Positions 1 to 6,430 of a stretch of 7,746 nucleotides of DNA are shown here, in pieces; positions within the stretch are counted from its first letter, which is position 1; each line of letters begins with the position of its first letter. The DNA lies in the NCBI GenBank assembly GCA_904501845.1, contig CAJGCH010000137.1, forward strand, positions 1 through 7,746, written 5' to 3'. The stretch is from an uncultured Bacillaceae bacterium (GTDB lineage Bacteria; Bacillota; Bacilli; Bacillales; Pradoshiaceae). Below the pieces are notes generated by a model. That model was not told the origin of the DNA. It searched no databases and saw only the letters and a program-made list of their open reading frames with translations. The position numbers and the translations under genes were made by a program.

Positions 1-1092
1 CTTGAACGCAAGTATGCATCAATGAACATGTCGAGATCTCCGTCCATGACTGCGCCGATATTTCCTGTTTCAGCGCTTGTGCGATGGTCTTTAACCATAG
101 AGTATGGGTGGAAGACGTAGGAGCGGATTTGGCTGCCCCAGCCGATTTCTTTTTGTTCACCGCGGATTTCAGCGAGTTCAGCTTCCTGTTGCTCGATTTC
201 ACGTTGGTAGAGCTTGGATTTCAGCATTTTCATCGCTGCTTCACGGTTCTTGATTTGGGAGCGCTCGGATTGGCATGTAACGACAACATTCGTCGGGATA
301 TGCGTAATCCGGACGGCAGAGTCAGTCGTATTGATATGCTGACCGCCGGCGCCGCTTGCCCGGTATGTGTCAATCTTCAAATCTTCCGTGCGGATTTCAA
401 TATTAATCTCATCATTGAATTCAGGCATAACTTCACACGATACGAAGGAGGTGTGACGACGGCCTGATGAATCAAATGGAGAAATACGGACTAAACGGTG
501 TACACCCTTCTCTGCCTTCAGGTAGCCATAGGCATTATGGCCGCGAATACCGAGTGTTACACTCTTCACGCCTGCCTCATCACCAGGGAGGTAATCAAGT
601 GTTTCTACCTTGAAGCCTTTTTTCTCTGCCCATCTTGTGTACATACGAAGGAGCATGGACGCCCAGTCTTGAGACTCGGTTCCACCTGCACCTGGATGCA
701 ATTCAAGGATGGCGTTATTTTTATCATATTCTTCACTGAGCAGCAATTGCAGTTCGAAGGCATTGACACGCTCAGATAGCTCGATTAATTCAGTTTCAAG
801 GTCAGCCTGGAGTTCGTCATCCGGCTCTTCCTTTATCAACTCGAAGGTTAGTTCGAGATTTTCGTAGGATTCATTCAAGGAGTTGAATTCGCCAACCTGC
901 TCTTTTAAGGCATTGGCTTCGTTGATGATGGTTTGAGCTTTTTGCTGGTCATTCCAGAACTCTGGCTCAGACATGATCTCATCCAGCTCCATGATGCGCG
1001 CTTCTTTCTCTTCTAAGTCAAAGAGACCCCCTAAAGTCCGCCAAGCGCTTGGCTGTTTTCTCTAACTCATTGCGAATTTCTGCGATTTCCAT
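1..1092 (-). CDS. prfB: Peptide chain release factor 2 (RF2), frameshifted, 3' end cut by window edge
   Basis: RF2 recognises UGA and UAA stop codons in the ribosomal A site and triggers peptide release. The first 24 codons run from ATG 1092 to CTT 1021-1023 and are followed by an in-frame TGA; a +1 shift there opens the remaining frame to the window edge. About 363 residues are visible against about 366 in B. subtilis, so only the last few codons are missing. Seen in the protein: the stop-codon selectivity tripeptide SPF at residues 204-206 (474-482) and the catalytic GGQ at 249-251 (339-347) within RASGAGGQ, followed by [10 protein letters not shown]. The Ala before SGAGGQ is the usual form; E. 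coli K-12 has Thr there. The C-terminal part reads DIGWGSQ-like [17 protein letters not shown]. The start is chosen by AGAGGTGA about nine bases upstream. It follows secA as in B. subtilis but a terminator separates them, so it probably has its own promoter. Confidence 0.97.
1017..1032 (-). promoter_or_regulatory. prfB programmed +1 frameshift site
   Basis: The minus strand reads AGGGGG-TCT-CTTTGAC. The CTT codon 24 is followed by an in-frame TGA, with the Shine-Dalgarno-like AGGGGG (1027-1032) three bases before the slippery CTT. This is the spacing found in E. coli prfB (AGGGGG-TAT-CTTTGAC). When RF2 is scarce, the ribosome pauses at UGA, slips one base forward onto UUU and reads GAC (Asp). 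When RF2 is abundant, it terminates. The site is therefore the gene's own feedback control. Confidence 0.96.
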
Positions 1093-1194
1093 TCACATTC
1101 ACCTCTATTATTATTTCACGCTAATCAGGAAAAAGAGAGCCGGCCATAAGCAGTATGCCGTCCCTCATTTTACACATAGGTACCCCCTATTATA
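1093..1194 (-). promoter_or_regulatory. Probable prfB promoter and leader
   Basis: A perfect TATAAT lies on the minus strand at 1189-1194, about 100 bases before the prfB ATG, but no good TTGACA can be seen 16-18 bases upstream, so the -35 is weak or absent. The leader contains a small hairpin near 1140-1160 (CGGCCAT/ATGCCG arms with one bulged base). Immediately before the start codon lies ATGTGA (1093-1098), a start directly followed by UGA. The ribosome binding site AGAGGTGA is at 1099-1106. The rest of the 1195-1312 gap shows nothing recognisable. Confidence 0.35.
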
Positions 1195-1313
1195 CGCTTT
1201 AAAGCTCTTGAAAGATACCTGTATGCTTGATTTATTTGGTTAGTAAACTTCTCAACTTTTGGTCATCATACGGCGAGTTTTTGGCCGATGCCCTTAAATC
1301 ATAATAACCATTT

Positions 1314-1347
1314 GAAAAATAAGCACCCATGCTCTAAACATGGGTGC
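1314..1347 (-). terminator. secA intrinsic terminator
   Basis: A perfect nine-base-pair inverted repeat, GCACCCATG (1323-1331) and CATGGGTGC (1339-1347), with a seven-base loop. On the minus strand it is followed by TTATTTTTC. It starts 12 bases past the secA stop codon and separates secA from prfB. Confidence 0.9.
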
Positions 1348-1359
1348 CTATAGAACGGA

Positions 1360-3867
1360 TTAAGCTCTTCCGTGACAATTCTTATACTTCTTGCCGGAGC
1401 CGCATGGGCATGGGGCATTACGGCCAACCGCTTTCTCTTCATTGCGTTTCGGCTGCCTTTTTACTGCGCCCTCTTCCGCCTTCGGATTGACGGCCTGTCC
1501 TTTGACAACTTCCTCACGCTCGAGGTTATGGCGAATTTCAGCTTTCATGATGTATTTAGCTACATCATCCTCAATGGCTGTAATCATATCCTCAAACATT
1601 CTGAAGCCTTCCTGCTGGTATTCATTCAGCGGGTTAATTTGAGCGTAGGCACGCAGATGAATGCCTTGGCGCAATTGCTCCATTGAATCGATATGGTCCA
1701 TCCATTTGCTGTCAACCGCACGAAGAACGATTACTTTCTCGAATTCACGCATTTGCTCTGCTGAAAGCTGAGCTTCTTTCTGATTGTATTGTTCGATGAT
1801 CTTATCGAAGAGAAGGTTAATGATTTCTTCTCCATCAAGCTCCTTCATCGCTGCCTCATCTAGCGAATTCTCAGGGAGAAGATTCGCATATACATAATCA
1901 AGCAGACCGTGGATGTTCCACTCCTCGCTCTCTCCATCAGGACCGAATGCATACACATTGCGCTCTAAGGAGGAACGAATCATGGATTCGACGATGCCGC
2001 GCAAATTTTCACTGTCAAGGACATCGAAGCGTTGTTTATAGATGATTTCACGCTGTTGACGAAGAACATCATCATATTCAAGCAATTGTTTACGGGCATC
2101 ATAGTTATTGCCCTCAACGCGTTTTTGGGCAGATTCAACGGCTTTTGATACCATCTTGCTCTGGATTGGCTCGTTATCACCCATACCAAGACGGGACATC
2201 ATGCTCTTAATATTTTCAGAACCGAAGCGGCGCATCAATTCATCCTCTAAAGAGAGATAGAACTGAGTGACACCAGGGTCCCCTTGACGCCCAGAACGAC
2301 CGCGGAGCTGGTTATCAATCCGGCGCGATTCATGGCGCTCCGTACCGATGACGGCTAAACCGCCAAGCTCAGCCACTCCTTCGCCAAGTTTGATATCTGT
2401 ACCACGGCCGGCCATATTAGTTGCGATGGTAACCGCACCAGGCTGTCCGGCATCAAGGATAATATTCCCTTCACGTTCATGCTGCTTCGCATTCAAAACA
2501 CTATGCGGCACGCCCTTTTTCTTCAAGAGCTGGGACACATATTCACTCGTCTCGATTGCTACCGTACCAACAAGTACTGGCTGCCCTTTTGCATGGCGTT
2601 CAGCGATATCCTCAACAACCGCATTGAACTTACCTTCCATAGTTGCAAAGATCAAATCAGCACGGTCATCACGAATAATATCCTGATTCGTTGGAATCGC
2701 GATAACGTTCATATTGTAAATATTACGGAACTCCTCTTCTTCCGTTTTCGCTGTACCTGTCATACCGGCAAGCTTTTGATACATACGGAAGTAGTTCTGG
2801 AAGGTGATGGTCGCAAGCGTCATACTCTCGTTTTGAATCTCAAGCCCTTCCTTTGCCTCAATCGCTTGATGAAGCCCATCGCTGTAGCGCCGGCCTTTCA
2901 TGAGACGGCCCGTGAATTGGTCAACGATGACAATCTCGCCATCTTGCACGACATAATCCACATCAAGATGCATGGATACATGCGCCTTTAAGGCCTGTCC
3001 GATATGGTGATTCAACGCGACATGGCTGATATCAAACAGATTATCAATGCCGAAGGCGCGCTCCGCCTTGCTCATCCCATCTTCTGTTAATTGAACGCTT
3101 TTCGTTTTCTCATCGTACGTATAATCCTGTTCTTTTGACAAGGTGCGCACGAAGGCATTTGCTTGCATATATAATTGCGTCGATTTCTTGGCTGAACCAG
3201 AAATGATGAGCGGTGTCCGCGCTTCATCGATTAAGATGGAGTCAACCTCATCAATGACGGCGAAATGAAGCGGGCGCTGCACCATTTGTTCTTTGTAAAG
3301 CACCATATTGTCGCGCAAGTAATCAAATCCGAATTCATTATTCGTTCCATAGGTGATGTCCGCATTATAGGCTTCTTGCTTCTCCTCACGGGACATTCCG
3401 GCTAGATTTAAGCCGACAGAAAGTCCGAGAAAGTTAAAGAGCTGCCCCATTTCATTGGCATCACGGCTGGCAAGGTATTCGTTGACCGTGATAACATGGA
3501 CACCTTTACCTGTGATAGCATTCAAATAAACCGGCATGGTGGACGTCAATGTTTTACCTTCACCGGTTTTCATCTCGGAAATATTTCCTTCATGCAAGGC
3601 GATACCACCCATTAGCTGCACATTGAAGGGATACATGCCAAGCACACGGCGAGAAGCTTCACGAACCACCGCAAAGGCTTCCGGCAGCATGTCGTCAAGC
3701 GACTCTCCATTCGCATAGCGTTCACGGAATTCATCCGTTTTCGCTGTCAGTTGTTCATCTGAAAGGCCTTCTGCCATGGATGCCATAGCCTCCACTTTTG
3801 CGGCCGTTTTCGTCAGCCTTTTCAGTTCAGATTTATTAGGGTCAAACAATTTATTCAGGATCCCCAT
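1360..3867 (-). CDS. secA: Preprotein translocase ATPase SecA
   Basis: SecA is the motor of the general secretion pathway: it binds unfolded preproteins and drives them through SecYEG at the membrane using ATP. The protein has 835 residues (B. subtilis 841). Visible in order: the N-terminal segment [17 protein letters not shown]; the first nucleotide-binding fold with Walker A MKTGEGKT (99-106) and Walker B DEVD (206-209); the preprotein cross-linking region after about 225; the second helicase fold with [13 protein letters not shown] and the arginine-rich [13 protein letters not shown] motif; the helical scaffold; a charged linker; and the C-terminal zinc-binding tail [13 protein letters not shown] (Cys820, Cys822, Cys831, His832), which binds SecB or ribosomes in relatives. 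The start ATG follows AAGAGGAGAG at good spacing. No frameshift or lost motif is seen. It is transcribed alone between the hpf and secA terminators. Confidence 0.99.
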   Translation of the reverse strand: MGILNKLFDPNKSELKRLTKTAAKVEAMASMAEGLSDEQLTAKTDEFRERYANGESLDDMLPEAFAVVREASRRVLGMYPFNVQLMGGIALHEGNISEMKTGEGKTLTSTMPVYLNAITGKGVHVITVNEYLASRDANEMGQLFNFLGLSVGLNLAGMSREEKQEAYNADITYGTNNEFGFDYLRDNMVLYKEQMVQRPLHFAVIDEVDSILIDEARTPLIISGSAKKSTQLYMQANAFVRTLSKEQDYTYDEKTKSVQLTEDGMSKAERAFGIDNLFDISHVALNHHIGQALKAHVSMHLDVDYVVQDGEIVIVDQFTGRLMKGRRYSDGLHQAIEAKEGLEIQNESMTLATITFQNYFRMYQKLAGMTGTAKTEEEEFRNIYNMNVIAIPTNQDIIRDDRADLIFATMEGKFNAVVEDIAERHAKGQPVLVGTVAIETSEYVSQLLKKKGVPHSVLNAKQHEREGNIILDAGQPGAVTIATNMAGRGTDIKLGEGVAELGGLAVIGTERHESRRIDNQLRGRSGRQGDPGVTQFYLSLEDELMRRFGSENIKSMMSRLGMGDNEPIQSKMVSKAVESAQKRVEGNNYDARKQLLEYDDVLRQQREIIYKQRFDVLDSENLRGIVESMIRSSLERNVYAFGPDGESEEWNIHGLLDYVYANLLPENSLDEAAMKELDGEEIINLLFDKIIEQYNQKEAQLSAEQMREFEKVIVLRAVDSKWMDHIDSMEQLRQGIHLRAYAQINPLNEYQQEGFRMFEDMITAIEDDVAKYIMKAEIRHNLEREEVVKGQAVNPKAEEGAVKRQPKRNEEKAVGRNAPCPCGSGKKYKNCHGRA

Positions 3868-4253
3868 TAAGCAGTCTCTCCTCTTATTTAGAAGGGTTTC
3901 AATGCCCTAGATTGTTAGTCAATGATGAATCATAGTTTTTTTAAATTTCTTATTAATAGTAACACTTACGACTGGACAAAACAACAGATGCAAAGGTTTC
4001 ACAATGTATAATTCTGGGTATGCCGTATCCTTTATATACGAATTAATTGAGGTAAAAGTTTCACCCAGCATGCAGAAGCAGTTTTGCCAGGACGGGGATT
4101 GTTTAATCAAGTGCTAGGATGTGATATCAGCCGTTCTGCTTTTAGGCTGTTTTCTAGAACGCTCCTGATCAGGGGGTATCTATTCGCGAAGGTTTGCCCT
4201 AAGTTCGTGCGCCTCTCTAGCAATCGATTGGTAAGCCCAGGTCACTCTAAACA
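3868..4253. other. Non-coding gap between hpf terminator and secA
   Basis: About 385 bases with no convincing gene. It must hold the secA promoter, since the hpf terminator lies upstream. A minus-strand TTGACT (3917-3922) resembles a -35 but has no matching -10 at 17 bases. Another weak pair, TTGTCC with TAATAA 18 bases further on, lies near 3954-3983. Small inverted repeats CAGCC/GGCTG and CGTTCT/AGAACG occur around 4127-4160. I do not recognise a riboswitch class here. Confidence 0.5.
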
Positions 4254-4298
4254 AAATAAAGCAGCGGGAGACCCAAGGGGTTTCCCGCCGCTTTATTT
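4254..4298 (-). terminator. hpf intrinsic terminator
   Basis: A long hairpin: AAATAAAGC (4254-4262) pairs with GCTTTATTT (4290-4298), followed inwards after one mismatch by GCGGGA with TCCCGC and a further ACCC/GGGT pairing around a three-base loop. The minus-strand side ends in GCTTTATTTTGTTTAG, giving the U-rich tail. It lies 9 bases past the hpf stop codon. Confidence 0.9.
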
Positions 4299-4307
4299 GG
4301 TTTAACC

Positions 4308-4856
4308 TTAATTCATGGCTTCAATCAAGCCGTATTTACCGTCTTTACGTTTGTAAACGATGTGTGTTCCGTCTGTTTCTGCATCTGTGTAGATGAAGAA
4401 GTTGTGGCCAAGCATATCCATTTGGAGGATTGCTTCTTCACTGTCCATTGGTTTAAGGTCGAAGCGTTTGACACGAACCACTTCTAGTTTATCTTCTTCC
4501 TGTACCTCTGGTTCAAGATCGCCTTCAGGAGTAATGAATACATCTTTCCCTGTTTCACGAGAACGGCGATTGATTTTTGTTTTGTACTTACGGATTTGTC
4601 TTTCTAATTTATCGTTAATGATGTCGATGCATGCATACATATCTGTGTTGGTTTCTTCTGCTCGCAATACTAGGTTTGGAAGCGGAATAGTAATCTCTAC
4701 TTTAGCGTTTTTATCAGTGTAGACTTTCAAGTTAACATGTACATTGGCATCTGGAGTATCAGAGAAGAATCGTTCCAATTTTCCAACTTTTTTCTCTACG
4801 TATTCTCTGATTGCTGGAGTTACCTCAATGTTTTCACCACGAATGTTGTAATTCAT
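4308..4856 (-). CDS. hpf: Long-form ribosome hibernation promoting factor (HPF)
   Basis: HPF binds the 30S decoding centre in slow or stressed cells and joins ribosomes into inactive 100S dimers. The 182-residue protein has both parts of the long form: an N-terminal S30AE domain (about 1-100, beginning MNYNIRGENIEVTPAIREYV) and a C-terminal dimerisation domain (about 125-180) with RFDLKPMDSEEAILQMDML, GHNFFIYTDAET and DGKYGLIE. It is close to B. subtilis YvyD (189 aa). The start at 4856 is preferred over an earlier in-frame start at 4934 because GGAGGA lies at ideal distance before it and the family begins MNYNIRGENIEVT. It is a single-gene unit upstream of secA. In B. subtilis this gene answers to SigB and SigH; a SigB-like -10 is seen upstream. 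Confidence 0.97.
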   Translation of the reverse strand: MNYNIRGENIEVTPAIREYVEKKVGKLERFFSDTPDANVHVNLKVYTDKNAKVEITIPLPNLVLRAEETNTDMYACIDIINDKLERQIRKYKTKINRRSRETGKDVFITPEGDLEPEVQEEDKLEVVRVKRFDLKPMDSEEAILQMDMLGHNFFIYTDAETDGTHIVYKRKDGKYGLIEAMN

Positions 4857-4897
4857 AAGTGAGTCCTCCTTTTCTACTTCTATATCACTATTATAAT

Positions 4898-4989
4898 CTA
4901 TTAATCTCAAAGAACAGCCTGTTAATATCGACAAATTTCTGTCTTTTGTATAATATTCAGGCTTTTGAGATTATATTAATAGTATACCC
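4898..4989 (-). promoter_or_regulatory. hpf upstream region: SigB-like -10 and long imperfect inverted repeat
   Basis: On the minus strand GGGTAT (4984-4989) matches the SigB -10 consensus, but the expected GTTTAA 13-15 bases upstream is poorly matched (GCTTTT). A TATAAT-like SigA -10 lies nearer the gene, near 4892, also with a weak -35. Between the two, 4898-4921 and 4958-4982 form a long imperfect inverted repeat (CTATTAAT..CTCAAA..GCCTG against CAGGC..TTTGAG..ATTAATAG). A transcript starting at the SigB-like site would carry it as a leader hairpin. Confidence 0.35.
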
Positions 4990-5343
4990 TATATAGGACA
5001 GAAAAAGCACTAGCTCTCTTTATATTTCATAGTTGTAATCATTTCCTTTTATCATAATAAAAACCATCCATCATGACGGATTATAGGGCTCGCATATTTT
5101 GGGCTTTTCCGCTTGATGCACACAGTCACCTCATGCTTGTCCATCCTTAAGGATAGCTTGGCTTTGCCCCTAATTTCATCGATTGACCTGTATCTATATT
5201 TCACACCCCAATTGCGTCCATTACTTACTTTATCGGTCAATTTAGGCTAAAAAGTAAGATTAGATAAACCCTTTTGATGATAAACGAAATTTTCCTTCCC
5301 TATTAACTTCAGTAAAAAGCAGCCTAATTATGGTAAATAATAG
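4990..5343. other. Gap between hpf and the small membrane protein gene
   Basis: No convincing gene. A 62-codon minus-strand frame (5052-5240) opens with TTG, lacks a ribosome binding site and resembles nothing I know; I do not call it. In B. subtilis this position holds hag, flaG, fliD, fliS and fliT; none of these can be recognised even as fragments. Confidence 0.5.
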
Positions 5344-5372
5344 TTGATTACAATCTCTCAAATAAGCATACT
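5344..5372 (+). promoter_or_regulatory. SigA-type promoter of the small membrane protein gene
   Basis: TTGATT (5344-5349) and CATACT (5367-5372) are separated by exactly 17 bases; each matches four of six consensus positions. A start around 5379 would place the message's 5' end at the leader hairpin that follows. Confidence 0.5.
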
Positions 5373-5380
5373 AGGAATAT

Positions 5381-5420
5381 GCTGGATTTTTTACTCATCC
5401 AGCAAAAGGAGATATCCAGC
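5381..5420 (+). promoter_or_regulatory. Leader with two competing hairpins around the ribosome binding site
   Basis: GCTGGAT (5381-5387) can pair perfectly with either of two identical copies of ATCCAGC, at 5397-5403 and 5414-5420. Pairing with the first leaves AAAAGGAG (5404-5411) free. Pairing with the second, which touches the GTG start, encloses the ribosome binding site in the loop. The two pairings exclude each other. That this regulates translation is inferred. Confidence 0.5.
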
Positions 5421-5606
5421 GTGATTTTACTTAAAAATATCAAACTATTTAACAGCCTGCTCACAATATGTATAATCATTAATATCTTTTCTTATGCAAT
5501 TGGGCGCCTGCAGCTCATCCCAATATTAGTCATTGGCTCGATTCAGATTATACTGGGTGCTTTTTTCAATATCATAGGAGACAAGATGAAGGATTTCGAT
5601 GAATAA
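5421..5606 (+). CDS. Small two-helix membrane protein, function unknown
   Basis: A 61-residue protein that I do not recognise. It has a short basic N-terminus (KNIK), a hydrophobic segment at about 9-28, a turn with Arg29-Leu-Gln, a second hydrophobic segment at about 32-52 (with Pro34, several Ile and two Gly), and a charged tail GDKMKDFDE. This predicts two membrane helices, probably in the cytoplasmic membrane. The GTG at 5421 is preferred because AGGAG (5408-5412) lies nine bases before it. An in-frame ATG at 5379 would sit at the predicted transcript start with no ribosome binding site. The gene is complete as a unit, with a promoter before it and a terminator eight bases after it. It is the only gene on the plus strand and converges with csrA. 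No family can be assigned. Confidence 0.72.
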   Translation: MILLKNIKLFNSLLTICIIINIFSYAIGRLQLIPILVIGSIQIILGAFFNIIGDKMKDFDE

Positions 5607-5613
5607 AAAATAC

Positions 5614-5651
5614 AAAAGAACTGGCAGACGATAATCGCAGCCAGTTCTTTT
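5614..5651. terminator. Bidirectional intrinsic terminator
   Basis: AAAAGAACTGGC (5614-5625) pairs with GCCAGTTCTTTT (5640-5651), with an inner CGA/TCG pairing. The plus-strand side continues in a T run to 5655 (small membrane gene). On the minus strand the stem ends in TTTTGTATTTTTTATTC (csrA and the decayed frame). It serves both convergent units. Confidence 0.92.
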
Positions 5652-5657
5652 TTTTGC

Positions 5658-5858
5658 CTACGCCCTATCCCCTCGGCCAAATGGCTTCTGGCGCTTCAAC
5701 TGGATCGCCTGCTTCCATGTATCTCTAAAGCCGGTTACCAGCTTCTCCGCCCATCAAGGAAGGCCGGCTCATTCTTCTTCTCTTTCGCTCTTTTTGCTGT
5801 ATTTATGAACTTGAGACAGCCATTGTAAAGTATGAGTATCAATGGCCCGCCCGTCCAT
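5658..5858 (-). pseudogene. Possible decayed reading frame downstream of csrA
   Basis: Starting from ATG 5858 the minus strand reads 29 codons (MDGRAIDTHTLQWLSQVHKY..) to a TGA (5769-5771), then four codons, a second TGA (5754-5756), then 31 codons in the same frame (WAEKLVTGFRDTWKQAIQLK..) to TAG (5658-5660), just before the terminator. Both halves have protein-like composition and stay in one frame, as expected for a recently broken gene. The frame is also open backwards into csrA, one base out of phase. I do not recognise the family. It lies where hag and the fliD group stand in B. subtilis but resembles none of them. Chance cannot be excluded for segments this short. Confidence 0.33.
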
Positions 5859-5868
5859 GAGCAAGAAT

Positions 5869-6036
5869 TTATTTTGACGCTTGGTTTGCTTCAAATAACT
5901 CCCCGCGCGTGATTTTGATATGCCTCGGGGCATCGATTGCTAAACGAAGGTGTCCATCTTCACTTTTAACAACTTTAACGGTGATATCATCACCAATTTT
6001 GACATATTCACCTGGTCTGCGGCCAAGTACTAGCAT
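5869..6036 (-). CDS. csrA: CsrA family RNA-binding regulator, short form
   Basis: CsrA is a homodimeric RNA-binding protein that blocks or alters translation by binding GGA motifs in hairpin loops; in B. subtilis it represses flagellin (hag) translation. This copy has 55 codons (E. coli 61, B. subtilis 74) and starts MLVLGRRPGEYVKIGDDITV. It keeps the RNA-contact positions Leu4, Arg6, Arg7 and Arg44 (in KITRGEL), the IG turn at 14-15, and APRHI at 36-40. It stops at residue 55, so most of the C-terminal helix and the whole tail of the B. subtilis protein are missing. The start ATG follows CAAGGAGGAGGGA, a very strong ribosome binding site that itself holds overlapping GGA triplets. No fliW or hag adjoins it. 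A possible attenuator lies about 90 bases upstream. Confidence 0.9.
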   Translation of the reverse strand: MLVLGRRPGEYVKIGDDITVKVVKSEDGHLRLAIDAPRHIKITRGELFEANQASK

Positions 6037-6124
6037 ATTGTGTGGTCCCTCCTCCTTGAGAAAAAGTGGTCAATTTGTAAGAACCCCCTAGAGAACATTA
6101 CCCGCTCTGCTTGGCTTCACACAT

Positions 6125-6188
6125 AAAAAAAGAGCAAATAATGTTATCTGCCCGCTTCCTGCGGCATTTTAATAAGCATTATTCACTC
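6125..6188 (-). terminator. Intrinsic terminator upstream of csrA with GGA in its apical loop
   Basis: On the minus strand GAGUGAAUAAUG pairs with CAUUAUUUGCUC (two G-U pairs at the top of the lower stem). After one bulged C, UUAU pairs with AUAA; after an internal loop, UGCCGC pairs with GCGGGCA (one bulged G) around the loop AGGAA (6156-6160). The stem runs directly into U7 (6125-6131). There is no T run on the plus-strand side, so it acts on minus-strand transcription, before csrA. Confidence 0.75.
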
Positions 6189-6225
6189 GTCCTGAGTAGA
6201 CATTATAAGGTTTTCTGTCTTACAT
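6125..6225 (-). ncRNA. Candidate CsrA-binding small RNA or attenuated csrA leader
   Basis: Between a SigD-like promoter (-10 at 6230-6238) and the terminator at 6125-6188 lies about 100 bases with no gene. It folds into two hairpins, each with GGA in a five-base loop: ACUC-AGGAC-GAGU (6185-6197) and the terminator head CCGC-AGGAA-GCGG (6154-6163 and flanks). The two GGA triplets are 33 bases apart, within reach of one CsrA dimer. This is the architecture of CsrA-binding RNAs such as CsrB/RsmZ, with fewer sites. Transcription from flgM is blocked by its own terminator, so this RNA must start locally. Whether it is a free RNA or a leader with read-through into csrA cannot be decided from sequence. 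Confidence 0.45.
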
Positions 6226-6229
6226 AGAT

Positions 6230-6257
6230 ATTATCGGGTCACGCTCATATATCTTAA
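6230..6257 (-). promoter_or_regulatory. SigD-like promoter of the csrA leader RNA
   Basis: On the minus strand CCCGATAAT (6230-6238) matches the SigD -10 GCCGATAA at seven of eight positions, and TTAA (6254-6257) lies 15 bases upstream where TAAA is expected. A second candidate is an extended -10 of SigA type, TGCTATACA, at about 6288-6296, with no clear -35. No promoter is evident between the terminator at 6125 and csrA. Confidence 0.42.
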
Positions 6258-6331
6258 TACCCACTTTTACATTTTTTACAAATTTCATTGTATAGCATTT
6301 AGTTAATAATGGCTACTAAACTCTTATATTC

Positions 6332-6379
6332 ATCTCAGGTGAAGGCAAATACAATTCAGTCCTAGCACTTTCCTGAGAT
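6332..6379. repeat. Inverted repeat in the flgM-csrA gap
   Basis: ATCTCAGG (6332-6339) and CCTGAGAT (6372-6379) form perfect eight-base arms around 32 bases, with TGAA/TTCA pairing inside. Read on the minus strand it contains two AGGA motifs, one at the arm edge. No promoter that would transcribe it could be identified. Confidence 0.6.
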
Positions 6380-6430
6380 TGCTTTGTACTATCTGCAGGG
6401 ACTTACTCTAGTATTGGAAGGTTCCCCAAA

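Noticed and set aside
84..1243. Plus-strand frames opposite prfB and its leader (84-467, 498-779, 1049-1243)
   Set aside because: They lie antisense to a clear RF2 gene or its leader, have no ribosome binding sites and no family resemblance.
1372..3718. Frames within secA on either strand (1372-1686, 1391-1642, 1980-2189, 2348-2686, 2479-2991, 3536-3718)
   Set aside because: Shadows of the intact 835-residue SecA frame.
3919..4110. 63-codon minus-strand frame upstream of secA
   Set aside because: It starts with TTG, has no ribosome binding site and no protein-like pattern; more likely part of the secA upstream region.
4084..4305. 73-codon plus-strand frame
   Set aside because: It runs through the hpf terminator and has no ribosome binding site.
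5230..5237. SigD-like -10 (ACCGATAA) on the minus strand, and another at 6955-6961
   Set aside because: No TAAA at the right distance; a heptamer match is expected about once by chance in a window of this size.
5052..5240. 62-codon minus-strand frame (TDKVSNGRNWGVKYRYRS..)
   Set aside because: TTG start without a ribosome binding site and no recognised family. A frame this long is not surprising by chance in AT-rich DNA. A homologue search could rescue it.
5858..5938. Backward extension of the decayed frame into csrA (MPRGISKSRAGSYLK..), as a separate overlapping gene or as the true csrA C-terminus
   Set aside because: It lacks a ribosome binding site, and its sequence does not resemble the C-terminal end of longer CsrA proteins.
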